A stretch of DNA of 64,000 nucleotides, taken from NCBI GenBank assembly GCA_015521705.1, contig WANR01000025.1:1-64000 (forward strand). Direction: 5' to 3'. Positions within the stretch are counted from its first letter, which is position 1. Each line of letters opens with the position of its first letter. Positions 25,469-34,938 of this stretch are shown here, piece by piece. The position numbers and the translations under genes are program-made. The notes under the pieces are model-generated. The model saw nothing but the letters and a program-made list of their open reading frames with translations. It made no database searches and was not told the origin of the DNA. The stretch comes from Desulfurococcales archaeon. Its GTDB lineage: Archaea; Thermoproteota; Thermoprotei_A; Sulfolobales; Acidilobaceae.

Positions 25469-27043
25469 ATGGCTAAGTACCGTATAGGCATAGACGTGGG
25501 AAGCACCAATACAGACGTGGCTATAGTTGACGAGACGGGTAAGCCCTTCTACACGTCGAAAGTAGCGACGACCCCTGACGTCACTACGGGCATACTCTCG
25601 GCGCTCGAGAAGGCTGTGAGAGAGTCCGGCGTCTCCTCAGACGACGTGGTAGCCGTCATGTACGGGACCACCCACGCTCTCAACGCTATAGTGACAAGGA
25701 GGGGGCTCTACAGGGTCGGAGTCATCAGGATAGGGTTGCCAGCAACAACATCTATAGAACCCATGCTCGACTGGCCGGCTGATTTGAGAAAGGCTGTCGG
25801 AGAGTCATCTGTACTGGTTAGGGGAGGCTTCGAATACACTGGCGAGGAAATAAGCGGGCTCGACAAGGAAGCTGTAAGGAAGGCGGCCGAGGAGTTTAAG
25901 CGTAGAGGCGTTGAGTCCGTGGCTATAACAAGCGTGTTCTCGCCGGTAAGGGCTGACCACGAGCTTAGAGCGGCTGAGATAGTGAGGGAAGTTATGGGAG
26001 AGGTCCCAATTTCCCTCTCAGCGTCCATAGGTAGCATAGGGCTCTTGGAGAGGGAGAACGCCACCATACTGAACTCGGCGATTATAGGCGTTATGAAGAA
26101 GAGTATTTCAGCTGTGAGAAGCACCATGGACAGGCTGGGCCTCGAAGCCGCTAAGCTCTATCTAGCCCAGAACGATGGCACTATAATCTCTGCAGACATG
26201 GCAGAGAAGTACCCGATATTCACTGTAGCAGCTGCAGTGTCTAACAGTGTTCGCGGGGCCTTCGTTCTCACGGGTATAAAGGACGCGATCGTAGTAGACA
26301 CGGGCGGGACGACCACTAACATAGGGGTACTCGAAAAGGGGTTCCCCAGGGAATCATCGTCGCCAGTAGTTCTGGGCGGCGTGAGGACTAGCTTCATGAT
26401 GCCCGACTTCGTCAGCATAGGAGTGGCCGGGGGCAGCATAGTAAAGGTCGAAGACGGCAAGGTTAGTGTAGGACCAGAGAGCGTGGGGTACGAGCTGGTC
26501 AGAAAGGGCATAGCATGGGGCGGTGACACGATAACAGCCACCGACGTTGCGCTAGCGCTTGGAAAAATGAGCATAGACGATCCAAGCTGCAGGCCCGAGA
26601 GGGCCAGGGATAAGATACCCAGGAAAATAGCCGAGGAGGCCTACAGGTTCATTATAAACGCTGTCGAGGAGGGTATAGACAAGATCAAGACAAGGCCCGA
26701 GCCCCTGCCTGTGATCCTTGTTGGGGGAGGTAGCGCGATGCTGCCAAGAAAGCTGAAAGGGGCCTCTGAAGTGATAAGGCCAGAGGGGGCACAATCAGCC
26801 AACGCTATAGGAGCCGCCACAGCCCTTATAGGAGCTACTATAGAGAAGACATATAGCTACGAGCAAGTAGACAGGTCTAAAGCCTTGGAAGACGCTAAGA
26901 GTGAGGCAAAGAAGAGGGCTGTAGAGTCAGGAGCAGACCCCGCCAGTGTCGAGATAGCATTTGTAGAAGAGATCTCAATGCCCTACCTGCCGGGCAACGT
27001 AGTAAAGGTCAGGGTAAAAGCTGTAGGTAGGGCTAAAATCTGA
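25469..27043 (+). CDS. HyuA-type hydantoinase/oxoprolinase subunit
   Basis: An ATP-dependent ring-opening hydrolase subunit of the hydantoinase A / 5-oxoprolinase family. The actin-like ATPase motifs are IGIDVGSTNTDVAIVD at the N-terminus and VDTGGTTTNIGVL near residue 275, with YGTTHALNAIV and VGGGSAMLP. At 524 aa it is the shorter form typical of DUF917-associated proteins; no separate HyuB gene is present. It probably acts with the DUF917 protein on the compound imported by the NCS1 permease. Confidence 0.85.
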   Translation: MAKYRIGIDVGSTNTDVAIVDETGKPFYTSKVATTPDVTTGILSALEKAVRESGVSSDDVVAVMYGTTHALNAIVTRRGLYRVGVIRIGLPATTSIEPMLDWPADLRKAVGESSVLVRGGFEYTGEEISGLDKEAVRKAAEEFKRRGVESVAITSVFSPVRADHELRAAEIVREVMGEVPISLSASIGSIGLLERENATILNSAIIGVMKKSISAVRSTMDRLGLEAAKLYLAQNDGTIISADMAEKYPIFTVAAAVSNSVRGAFVLTGIKDAIVVDTGGTTTNIGVLEKGFPRESSSPVVLGGVRTSFMMPDFVSIGVAGGSIVKVEDGKVSVGPESVGYELVRKGIAWGGDTITATDVALALGKMSIDDPSCRPERARDKIPRKIAEEAYRFIINAVEEGIDKIKTRPEPLPVILVGGGSAMLPRKLKGASEVIRPEGAQSANAIGAATALIGATIEKTYSYEQVDRSKALEDAKSEAKKRAVESGADPASVEIAFVEEISMPYLPGNVVKVRVKAVGRAKI

Positions 27044-27139
27044 AGGACGGCCAGAAACCAGGAGCATACCTCTACTCTAAACTCCATGAGTTTCTGCACC
27101 ACGGTAGTCTTTCTCGTGGGGAACCTTAACTGGCGTGCT

Positions 27140-27182
27140 GATAGATTTATTTTCTTCCTGGCATGTTTCCCTGGCTTGGTGA
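27140..27182 (+). promoter_or_regulatory. Promoter and ribosome-binding site of the glyoxylate reductase gene
   Basis: A TAGATTTATTTT box at about 27141-27152 and a GGTGA SD at 27178-27182 lie upstream of ATG 27188. This suggests a separate transcript with a leader of about 15 bases and fixes the start at 27188 rather than the longer open frame from 27086. Confidence 0.5.
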
Positions 27183-27187
27183 ATGCT

Positions 27188-28204
27188 ATGGGAAAGCCAC
27201 GATTATTCGTAACCCGGGAATTATTTAGCGATGTCATAGAGGAGCTATCCAAGTATTACGACGTAGAGGTTTGGGATAAGTACCAGCCACCACCCTATGA
27301 GACCCTCCGGGCTAAGGCTAGGGATGCAGATGCCCTGGCGACTCTATTAACCGACAGGATAGACTGTGACCTAATATCGTCGTCCCCCAGATTGCACATA
27401 ATAGCCCAGTACGCCGTGGGCTATGACAATATAGACGTAGAGTGTGCCACAAGACACGGCGTTTACGTGACAAACACTCCCGGCGTGCTCACAGAGGCTA
27501 CCGCGGAGCTCACATGGGCCCTCATATTCGCTGTAGCCCGCAGGATAGTCGAGGCAGATAACTTTGTCAGGTGGGGCGAGTGGTGGAGGCTGAGAACGGG
27601 CTGGCACCCCAAGATGATGCTGGGAGTGGAGCTGAGGGGGAAAACACTGGGAGTTATAGGTATGGGCAGGATCGGTTATAGGGTGGCAGAGATAGGCAAG
27701 GCTCTTGGCATGAAGATAGTTTATTATAGCAGGAGGAGAAAGCCCGAAGCCGAGGAAAGCCTTGGAGCAGAATACAGAAGCCTGGAAGATCTGCTAAGAG
27801 TCTCCGACGTCATAACGGTGCATGTGCCTCTCACAAAGGAAACTAAATATCTCTTGAACAGAGACAAACTCAAGCTTGTAAAGAAGGGGGCGATCATTGT
27901 AAACACGTCTAGGGGGGCAATCATAGACACAGAGGCCCTCATGGAAGCCTTAAGGGAGGGGAGAATTGCAGGCGCTGGGCTGGACGTCTTCGAGGAGGAA
28001 CCGATAGAGCCCAACCATCCCCTCACAGCGTTTAAAAACGTGGTTCTAGCCCCCCATATAGGTAGCGCTACATACGAGACCCGCCACAAGATGGCAGAAC
28101 TAGTAGCAGAGAACCTGATAATGTTCTATATGGGCGAAAAACCTAAAACCCTAGTTAACGAGGAAGTGCTCAAAGTGAGAGAGCCTGGTTTTCGAGGCCT
28201 ATGA
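27188..28204 (+). CDS. gyaR: Glyoxylate/hydroxypyruvate reductase (D-2-hydroxyacid dehydrogenase)
   Basis: An NAD(P)H-dependent reductase closely resembling Thermococcus glyoxylate reductase in shared blocks (QYAVGYDNIDVE, TNTPGVLTEATAELTWALIFAVARRIVEAD). The Rossmann motif is GVIGMGRIGYRVAEIG; the catalytic triad is in NTSRGAI (Arg), EEEPIE (Glu) and APHIGSA (His). Length from ATG 27188 is 338 aa, as expected. Its position after the hydantoinase genes suggests it could reduce glyoxylate released by ureide breakdown, which is inference. Confidence 0.88.
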   Translation: MGKPRLFVTRELFSDVIEELSKYYDVEVWDKYQPPPYETLRAKARDADALATLLTDRIDCDLISSSPRLHIIAQYAVGYDNIDVECATRHGVYVTNTPGVLTEATAELTWALIFAVARRIVEADNFVRWGEWWRLRTGWHPKMMLGVELRGKTLGVIGMGRIGYRVAEIGKALGMKIVYYSRRRKPEAEESLGAEYRSLEDLLRVSDVITVHVPLTKETKYLLNRDKLKLVKKGAIIVNTSRGAIIDTEALMEALREGRIAGAGLDVFEEEPIEPNHPLTAFKNVVLAPHIGSATYETRHKMAELVAENLIMFYMGEKPKTLVNEEVLKVREPGFRGL

Positions 28205-28416
28205 TCATAAAACCTTAAGCCAGCCCAGCCCTTATTTGCGGGAAGCATCTTTAAGGCAAGCATTCTTCGTAAGCTTAGCCGTTTGAGAAGGCATCCCTTA
28301 TTTAAGGTATAAAACCAGTCATTCTATTCTTTTCCTTATAATTAGGCAAACCGCTAGAAACAGGGAACCGGTGTTGGCGGTGTATCGCAGCTCAACGCTT
28401 ATAACGGGTGAAGGGA

Positions 28417-30651
28417 TTGGCTTGGTGGCAAAAACCCCTAAAAGCGGTTCAATTCAATATTGAGGATCCCTATGGGTTCTATGCAGACAAGATAACAGCC
28501 GACACCCTAGTAGACCTAGCGTTAAAGACGCATGCAGACCTCCTGATAGTGTTTGCAAGAGACGCCTGGGGCAGGGTGTTCTATAGAGGCAGCGACATTT
28601 ACCCCAGGCACCCTAGGGCAGCCCTGGACATTGCCGAACTGGTGCAAAAGGCTAGGAAGCACGGTATCAAGGTTGTAGCAATGGTGGCCCACACTGCTAA
28701 CAGGTACCTGTACAGGCTCCACCCTGACTGGGCACAAAAGACCAAGACGGGCGAGATAATAGTCCTGGAACACTACCCTAGGAAGGAAAAGATAGAGGAC
28801 CCCCACTGGCCCCAGATATGCCCCAACAGCCCAGCACTAGACCTCTACTTCACTAAGGAAGTCGAGGAAGTCTTCAGAATAGCTGACGTCGACGGCGTCC
28901 TCCTGGACAGCTTCAGGTACATGCCAGACCCTCCAAAGGCCTGCTACTGTAAGTTCTGCAAGGAGACATTCAAGAGAGAGCACGGCTTCGACCTCCCAGA
29001 AAACAGTAACCCGGAAGATGAAGCTTTTAGAAAAGCCTGGGAGTGGAGGTACGATGTCGTTAGATACTCGATCTCCAAGCTAATGGAGGTTGCTAAGAAA
29101 ATGAAGGAGGACGCACTCTTCTTCTACAACAGCCACCCGGCAGGGTGGGCAGGAAGGGGCAACATAGTCGTGGCTAAGTCTAGGGGCTTCCTCAACGCAG
29201 TCTTCGCGGAGGCCAGCGAGGCAGACTCCAGGGGGCCTGGCCTCTTGACGTTCATTTCAAAGCTTAGCAAAGCGCTAATCGGAGACGAAAAACCAGTCTT
29301 CGTGACCAGAAACCTGTTTTACGGGCTGAGAACAGTCCAGTCAGCTACTAGGGAGCAAGTGCTTCAGGGCATAAGGGAGATAGTGGCTTCGGGTGGTTAC
29401 CCTGTAGCCACGATATTCTCCTCGCAGTTCATAGAGGATCCCCGTGGAATCGAGTACCTGGCCGAGGCATACGAGGAGATAGATAGGATCAAGCCCTACA
29501 TAACAGGCGTCGACCCAGTCAAGTATCTGGGCATAGTTTTCGACCCAGAAACCCATGACAAGTACTACTTCGAGAAGCCGGACTACTACATAGGAGAGGT
29601 AGAAGGCTTCACCATGATGGCGTTCGACAGGAACGTGCCATGGGGGTTCATAGCCTCATACGACGTCTCGGACCTGGAAAAACTCTCATCATACCCCATA
29701 GTAGTGGCTCCCGCAATGAGCGTTGTAGGAGACGACGAAGAGGAAGCCTTTAAGTCCTATGTGAACAACGGCGGTGTCCTAGTTGTAACCCACGAGTTCG
29801 GCGTCATGCGGCCAGACTACACGTATCGCCACGCCTTTGCAGCGCAGGAGGCCTTAGGAAACTTCTATGAGGGACTATTCTGGGTCGGATACAGCTACCT
29901 AGACTTAAACGCCGACGAGAAGATCGCCAAGGAGTACTGGAGCGGCCTGCCGGCTAACGTAATATTCGGGGATCACAGCACCGTATTTGCGAAGGAGAGA
30001 GCAGAGCCGAGAGTGGGCGAGATAGTAAGGGCTAGGCCAGTTACTTCCAGAGTGCTAGCATGGGGAAAACTGGGTAGGAGTGCTTATGGATACGAGTACA
30101 CACTCGGGAGAAGCACGCCGGCACCTGATTCGAGGCTCTCAGTAGCTGGGATAACCGTGAACAAGTATGGAGAGGGTACCACGATCTATTACTCAGTAAG
30201 GCTAGGAACCCACTATAGTAGACTGGGGCACCCCGACTACGCAGAACTATTCTGGAGGCCCCTCTTCAGGCATGCACCCATGCCAGACGTCTACGTTGAG
30301 GGACCTGAAACTCTACAGGTCGAACCCTATAGGAGGAAAGGGGAGGATCACGCCTACGTGGTCCACATAATAAACCACTCGTACAACCAGAGAATCCTAA
30401 GCACCCAGATCGGGCCAAGCAAGCAGGCGCTTCCAGGCTTTGATCCCTCCTACAGGGTCCACCCGACCCGCATAATAGTCCCCGTGAAGAACGTGGAGAT
30501 AGTCACAAGAATAGAGCCTGGAAAGAGGTACACAGCACGCGATGCCCTAACCGAAGAGGAGTTTAGGATAGAAATAACAGGGCCCCTGGCCCACGTGAAG
30601 ATACCAGAAATAAGTGAATACAGGTTAGTAATAGTAGAGCCCAAGAGCTAG
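28417..30651 (+). CDS. GHL6-type putative glycoside hydrolase with beta-galactosidase trimerisation domain
   Basis: About 744 residues, with no signal peptide, so cytosolic. The N-terminal TIM-barrel-like domain matches hypothetical glycosyl hydrolase family 6 (GHL6): IVFARDAWGRVFYRGSD, DGVLLDSFRYMPDPP near residues 165-180 with candidate catalytic acids, and the CYCKFCKETFKREHGFDLP cysteine motif. A GATase-like beta-galactosidase trimerisation domain follows (IVVAPAMSVVGDDEEEAFKS, then NNGGVLVVTHE) with a beta-rich C-terminus. Substrate unknown. TTG 28417 is favoured because GGTGA (28407-28411) lies 5 bases before it, so GTG 28408 falls inside the SD. A single-gene transcript is likely. Confidence 0.7.
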   Translation: MAWWQKPLKAVQFNIEDPYGFYADKITADTLVDLALKTHADLLIVFARDAWGRVFYRGSDIYPRHPRAALDIAELVQKARKHGIKVVAMVAHTANRYLYRLHPDWAQKTKTGEIIVLEHYPRKEKIEDPHWPQICPNSPALDLYFTKEVEEVFRIADVDGVLLDSFRYMPDPPKACYCKFCKETFKREHGFDLPENSNPEDEAFRKAWEWRYDVVRYSISKLMEVAKKMKEDALFFYNSHPAGWAGRGNIVVAKSRGFLNAVFAEASEADSRGPGLLTFISKLSKALIGDEKPVFVTRNLFYGLRTVQSATREQVLQGIREIVASGGYPVATIFSSQFIEDPRGIEYLAEAYEEIDRIKPYITGVDPVKYLGIVFDPETHDKYYFEKPDYYIGEVEGFTMMAFDRNVPWGFIASYDVSDLEKLSSYPIVVAPAMSVVGDDEEEAFKSYVNNGGVLVVTHEFGVMRPDYTYRHAFAAQEALGNFYEGLFWVGYSYLDLNADEKIAKEYWSGLPANVIFGDHSTVFAKERAEPRVGEIVRARPVTSRVLAWGKLGRSAYGYEYTLGRSTPAPDSRLSVAGITVNKYGEGTTIYYSVRLGTHYSRLGHPDYAELFWRPLFRHAPMPDVYVEGPETLQVEPYRRKGEDHAYVVHIINHSYNQRILSTQIGPSKQALPGFDPSYRVHPTRIIVPVKNVEIVTRIEPGKRYTARDALTEEEFRIEITGPLAHVKIPEISEYRLVIVEPKS

Positions 30652-30748
30652 GAAAGGCGCGCCATGGAGCGATCATAGTAGCGATAAAGGTCTACTAGAA
30701 GTGTGCACGGGAAATATCGAGTAGTCACTGGCTAAGTATAGCACCCTT

Positions 30749-31699
30749 CTAGGAGGCCCTGTCATGAAGCCTCGAAACCCCTGGAGCGACACTAGCAGTC
30801 TTTACTATGGCTTCGCGCCCGCAATTTTCATAGGCCCTCTTCATGGCATCCACGAGAGTTGCGGCGTGCTGCCTATCCCTGGCTAGGGCTATTACAGAAG
30901 GCCCTGCGCCACTTATAGCGAACCCCAGAGCGCCGGCCTTGAGGGATTCCTCTCTTGCCTCTCTGAGACATGGCACATGCTGTGACCTAGCCCGCGTGAC
31001 TACTATGTCGTCCATCCCAAGCCCCGCTAACTCCGTGTTGCCTACGGCTAGGCCCCCTATGAGTAGCGAGAGAAGCCCCTTCTCGGCCACGTACTCGCTA
31101 AACGGCACGAACTCTGGTAGCAGCCTCCTCATGGACTCTGTCTTTTTAGGTATGACAAGCCTGTCCTGGGGGATCCCTAGGACAAAATAGGCGTTAACCC
31201 TTAATGACAACACTTTAATGCCAGCCCTAGTCCTGGAAACTATAGCTAGGCCCCCGAGAAGGCTTGCAGCCACGTTGTCGTAGTGGGGGCTGCCCGCGGA
31301 CGCTTTCTCCCCTTCGCCGGCATAGTATACAAGCTTCTCTGGTGCTAACCCTAGATCTAGCAGGTCGCTTATCCCAGCCACTACGGCAGCCGCCGTAGCC
31401 CCGCTTCCCCCTAATCCGGCTGATAGGGGTATTCCTTTCCATAGCCTGATCCTCACGGTATAGTTTAGGTTTTCCCCTTCCAATAAGCTAAGCCCGGCAT
31501 ATATAGCAGTGTTTTCTTCCCTACTGACACCCTCAGCCTCAGGACCCTCCACGGCCTCTACAATAACCCTTCTCCCACCCTTCTCAGCTTCAATAAGCAC
31601 TCTATCATAGAAGGCGTTGAGAGCGATAGCCACGGCGTCGAAACCCGAGCCCAGGTTTGCCGAGGAACAATAAGCCAGGTATTCGCCTCTGCGGGGCAC
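30749..31699 (-). CDS. thrB: Homoserine kinase
   Basis: A GHMP-family kinase that phosphorylates homoserine for threonine synthesis. The ATP-binding motif is PLSAGLGGSGATAAAVVAG; the N-terminal SSANLGSGFDAVAIAL and C-terminal GAGPSVIAL motif are typical of ThrB. Length is 316 aa. It lies 11 bases downstream of thrC on the same strand, so the two steps from homoserine to threonine are encoded in one transcript. Confidence 0.92.
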   Translation of the reverse strand: MPRRGEYLAYCSSANLGSGFDAVAIALNAFYDRVLIEAEKGGRRVIVEAVEGPEAEGVSREENTAIYAGLSLLEGENLNYTVRIRLWKGIPLSAGLGGSGATAAAVVAGISDLLDLGLAPEKLVYYAGEGEKASAGSPHYDNVAASLLGGLAIVSRTRAGIKVLSLRVNAYFVLGIPQDRLVIPKKTESMRRLLPEFVPFSEYVAEKGLLSLLIGGLAVGNTELAGLGMDDIVVTRARSQHVPCLREAREESLKAGALGFAISGAGPSVIALARDRQHAATLVDAMKRAYENCGREAIVKTASVAPGVSRLHDRAS

Positions 31700-31710
31700 T
31701 ATGGACCCAC

Positions 31711-32904
31711 CTATTCTAGAAGCCTTGCCAGATCCCTTATAGACGCTACCCTGTGGATCCTATAGTGTAGCGGGACGCTCGGATCCTTCAATGCATGACC
31801 TGTCGCTACGAAAACAACCTTTTCACCCCTATCTATGACACCCTCATTGACTAGCATCTCATAAGCTGCCAGCGGAGCTGCCGACGCGGGCTCCACCCCT
31901 ATACCCTCCTCAGCCGCCAGGGCTTTCTGGGCCTCTAGTATCATAGAGTCTGCTACAGAGACTAGCGCCCCACGAGACTCTCTAACCGCTCTGAGGACCC
32001 TCTTGTAGTTAACGGGCCTACCTATCCTTATGGCAGTAGCTATTGTAGAAGGCTCCTCTACGACGGGATCCGAGCCCTCTCTCCAGGCTTTAACCAGGGG
32101 GGACGCTCCTTCAGCTTGAACCCCTATCATTCTGGGCACATTGCTTATTAGCCCTAAGTCCTTCAGCTCTGCAAAGCCCTTCCAGATAGCGAAAATATTC
32201 CCCCCATTGCCTACAGGGACGACTACTGCATCGGGTTCCTCGCCCAGCTGCTCGAAGAGCTCGTAAGCTATGGTTTTCTGGCCCTCGAGCCTCCATGGAT
32301 TAAACGAGTTCAGCGGGTAAAGGCGGAGCTCCCAGGCAGCTCTCTCTGCAACCCTTACAGCCTCGTCAAAACTCTCTTCTATCTCGGCTACTATAGCGCC
32401 ATGTAGTAGTGCCTGAAATAGTTTTCCTGGAGCCACCTTACCCCTAGGCAGTAACACCAGGCATTTCATGCCAGCGCGGGCGGTATAAGCTGCTGCAGAC
32501 GCCGCAGTGTTACCAGTGCTAGCCGCTATAGCTGACCAGAAACCCCAAGCCTTTCCCAGAGTCACGGCAACAGCCATTCCCCTATCCTTGAAACTCCCTG
32601 TCGGATTGCTGCCCTCAAGCTTAATGTAGGCCTCAACCCTAGGAGCTATCCTCTTAGCCTTTATTAGAGGAGTTTGCCCCTCAAGCAGAGTTACTGGCTC
32701 CGATCCAGCCATAGGTGTTGGGAGCAGGCTAGAGTACCTCCAGACACCCTTACCACTAAAAACCACGGGCTCGACTGGCTCCACCTTGGCTTCTAGAAGA
32801 CTCCCACAGCGGCGGCACTTATATAACAGCGGCTCAGGCCTATACCTAGCCCTACATTCTAAGCAGTAAAGCTCGACGTTGGCCGATCTAAAACTCAGAG
32901 GCAT
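31711..32904 (-). CDS. thrC: Threonine synthase
   Basis: A PLP enzyme converting O-phosphohomoserine to threonine. The PLP lysine is K106 in GSFKDRG; the phosphate-binding loop VPVGNGGN and GVEPASAAPLAAYE are also clear. An N-terminal zinc ribbon (C14, C17, C30, C33) is a feature of archaeal threonine synthases. Length is 397 aa. It sits between the cyclase gene (28 bases upstream) and thrB on the same strand. Confidence 0.92.
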   Translation of the reverse strand: MPLSFRSANVELYCLECRARYRPEPLLYKCRRCGSLLEAKVEPVEPVVFSGKGVWRYSSLLPTPMAGSEPVTLLEGQTPLIKAKRIAPRVEAYIKLEGSNPTGSFKDRGMAVAVTLGKAWGFWSAIAASTGNTAASAAAYTARAGMKCLVLLPRGKVAPGKLFQALLHGAIVAEIEESFDEAVRVAERAAWELRLYPLNSFNPWRLEGQKTIAYELFEQLGEEPDAVVVPVGNGGNIFAIWKGFAELKDLGLISNVPRMIGVQAEGASPLVKAWREGSDPVVEEPSTIATAIRIGRPVNYKRVLRAVRESRGALVSVADSMILEAQKALAAEEGIGVEPASAAPLAAYEMLVNEGVIDRGEKVVFVATGHALKDPSVPLHYRIHRVASIRDLARLLE

Positions 32905-32931
32905 AAGCTACACCTGAAGGCACAGAACAGC

Positions 32932-33639
32932 CTAGACTATTGCCAAGGGCCTAACAGGCGATGCAGTCCCACCCCTTATCTTCAAAGGAACCACCACTAA
33001 ATCGAAAGTCCTGCCCGCGACCTCTCTGAGATTAGCCATGTTTTCGATGATCACAATGCCCTTCGGCAATAATACCTTGTGGACGTCGAAGGGCGCGTAG
33101 TCGGGGCTAGGGGAGTCTACGCCAATCCCCTCAACACTCTTCTCAGCCAAGAACTCGGCTACACCCCTGTCCAGGTAGGGGTATCTGAGCCACTCGGGGC
33201 CGCCAATCCTGGTCTCCCAGTCGAACCTGAAAAGGACGTACCACCCAGGCCCCACACTAGCCCCGCTAGCTTTTAGAGCGTCCTCCACCTCCTCCACTCT
33301 AACAGCCTCTCCGGGACCCTTGTTGGAGAAGTCTAGCGCTACACCCCTGGCTATGAACTTAGTGACAGGTAACTCGTCTATCGAGGGAGCCCCCTCGAAG
33401 AAGTGGGAGGGGGCATCCATGTGGGTGCCCGTATGCTCCACCATGAATATGAAGTTAGCCTTATAGCCCTCCTCCTTATAGGAGGCCCACTTGTGCACTA
33501 TGGGCGTGGGGTATCCTTCAAAGACTCGTGTAGAGGGGCTTATATCTAGGGATAAGTCAACTATCCTCTTTCCAGGCCCAAGCAGCACGCCCAAGATACC
33601 AGGCCCCTGCCGAGAAGAGGCCCTTAAAGGCTCAGGCAT
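32932..33639 (-). CDS. Cyclase-family metal hydrolase (kynurenine formamidase-like)
   Basis: A 235-residue member of the cyclase/KynB family. The metal-binding signature is HTGTHMDAPSHF (H69, H73, D75), followed by GIGVDSPSPDYAPFDVHKVLL. The family includes arylformamidases, isatin hydrolases and other amide or lactone hydrolases; substrate is unknown here, and no tryptophan catabolism gene is near. A TTTAAATAAG box centred about 27 bases before 33639 predicts a leaderless transcript and supports this start. It heads the cyclase-thrC-thrB group. Confidence 0.8.
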   Translation of the reverse strand: MPEPLRASSRQGPGILGVLLGPGKRIVDLSLDISPSTRVFEGYPTPIVHKWASYKEEGYKANFIFMVEHTGTHMDAPSHFFEGAPSIDELPVTKFIARGVALDFSNKGPGEAVRVEEVEDALKASGASVGPGWYVLFRFDWETRIGGPEWLRYPYLDRGVAEFLAEKSVEGIGVDSPSPDYAPFDVHKVLLPKGIVIIENMANLREVAGRTFDLVVVPLKIRGGTASPVRPLAIV

Positions 33640-33660
33640 TAATGTGAGTATCCTGTTAGA

Positions 33661-33672
33661 CTTATTTAAACG
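33661..33672 (-). promoter_or_regulatory. TATA box of the cyclase-thrC-thrB group
   Basis: On the minus strand GTTTAAATAAG centres near 33666, about 27 bases before the first base of the cyclase gene. This is the spacing expected for a leaderless mRNA. Confidence 0.55.
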
Positions 33673-33759
33673 TTTCTACAGTACAAAAACCCTCCCGGGC
33701 TAGAGCACCTCCCGAGAAACCCTGAGCAAGACTGCTGTAGACGTGGCAACACACCCACG

Positions 33760-34791
33760 CTACACGCCAGGAGGCCTTCTTAGCTTCCCAATAATAGGGA
33801 CTAGTTTCTCGAGCCTTGTCTCGACGAATTGGAGTCTCTCCATTCTCATCCTACGCCTCTGCCTAGCCTCTTCGAGGAACGCCTCCAGGCGCCTGGTGCT
33901 TCCTCGGAATGGCTCTACGGGAACGCTTCTGCCTGTCTCGTCGATGTGGACAAGTGTGAAATAGCTTGTAGCCGCGTGAGCCTTTTCTCCCGTGACAGGG
34001 TTCTCTTTTAAAACCTTCACTGTGACTTCTAGGCTACTCTTACCTATATAGGTAAGGGCAGACGCGATCTGCAGGACCTCCCCCACTCTTATGGGAACGT
34101 AAAAGTCTGTAGCGTCTATAGAGGCTGTAACCACTATGCCTCTTGCGTATCTCATTGCTGTTATGGCGGCTAGCTCGTCCATTAGGTGCATGAGTTTGCT
34201 GGCGTCCATGACATTGTAGGCTAGAGAGTCTTCGGGGTTAACTATCCTGTACGTGGATAGGGAGTACTCTGGGCTAAGAGGGGCTGGAAGACTAGTGTCT
34301 CTAGCTTTCTCCAGCCTTTCATCCCTGTTAGGCCTGGACATCCTCCTCTTCTCGGCCTCGGAATATACCTCTTCTTCCTCTCTACCATGAGGATCTATGC
34401 AGGCATCAACTCTCCGAGGCCTTAGAAACTCGTCTACAGCTACCATGGTTAAATGCGATACTGTAGTAAGGCTCCTTTCTCCATTAGATCTCTCGCTTTC
34501 CAGCGCTACGGTAAGCTCTAAGCTACTATTACCTATATAGTCGACCCAAGAAGTGAGGACTGCCAGGTCTCCAAGTTTTACGGGTTTTAAGAAGAAAACG
34601 TTGTCGAGTCTGGCTAGAACCGTGTAGCCCCGTGCGATTCTCATGGCAGTCATGGTTGCAGCCAGGATCATCCATTTAAGGGCCACGCCGCCGTGGAGGA
34701 TCCCAAGAGGGTTAGTGTGGCCTGGATTAACCTGGTTGACACTTTCCAAGACTGTGTCTCTAACCCTATACTTCCTAGAACACTCACGCAT
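33760..34791 (-). CDS. Tandem-hotdog acyl-CoA thioesterase
   Basis: Two hotdog-fold domains in one chain, like BACH/ACOT7 acyl-CoA hydrolases. Domain 1 (about residues 10-125) has NPLGILHGGVALKWMILAA and YIGNSSLELTVAL; domain 2 (about 185-310) has YNVMDASKLMHLMDELAA and YIGKSSLEVTVKVL. The linker is charged. The asymmetric catalytic pair (Asn-type helix in one, Asp in the other) matches the family, so fatty acyl-CoA hydrolysis is likely. Such enzymes are odd in archaea with isoprenoid lipids, suggesting roles in acyl-CoA degradation. It is a single gene. Confidence 0.8.
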   Translation of the reverse strand: MRECSRKYRVRDTVLESVNQVNPGHTNPLGILHGGVALKWMILAATMTAMRIARGYTVLARLDNVFFLKPVKLGDLAVLTSWVDYIGNSSLELTVALESERSNGERSLTTVSHLTMVAVDEFLRPRRVDACIDPHGREEEEVYSEAEKRRMSRPNRDERLEKARDTSLPAPLSPEYSLSTYRIVNPEDSLAYNVMDASKLMHLMDELAAITAMRYARGIVVTASIDATDFYVPIRVGEVLQIASALTYIGKSSLEVTVKVLKENPVTGEKAHAATSYFTLVHIDETGRSVPVEPFRGSTRRLEAFLEEARQRRRMRMERLQFVETRLEKLVPIIGKLRRPPGV

Positions 34792-34938
34792 AGACAGGTA
34801 CCCTAATACTTCCTAGGACTAAGCAGCGGCACTAATAGCTTCATTAGCGCAAAGCCTCGTCCAGGGCCCAGCCGTGGAGAAGAAACTATGGCCTCTGAGA
34901 TATGATTCGGGGCGACTGCCAGAATTCGTGTGAGGCTT

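Noticed and set aside
22825-26600. Minus-strand frames opposite the permease, DUF917 and HyuA genes.
   Set aside because: Shadow frames created by codon bias of the plus-strand genes; no SD and no family resemblance.
27086-27187. 34-residue N-terminal extension of the glyoxylate reductase.
   Set aside because: A TATA box and SD sit inside it, and the family N-terminus (KPRLFVTRE) begins at ATG 27188.
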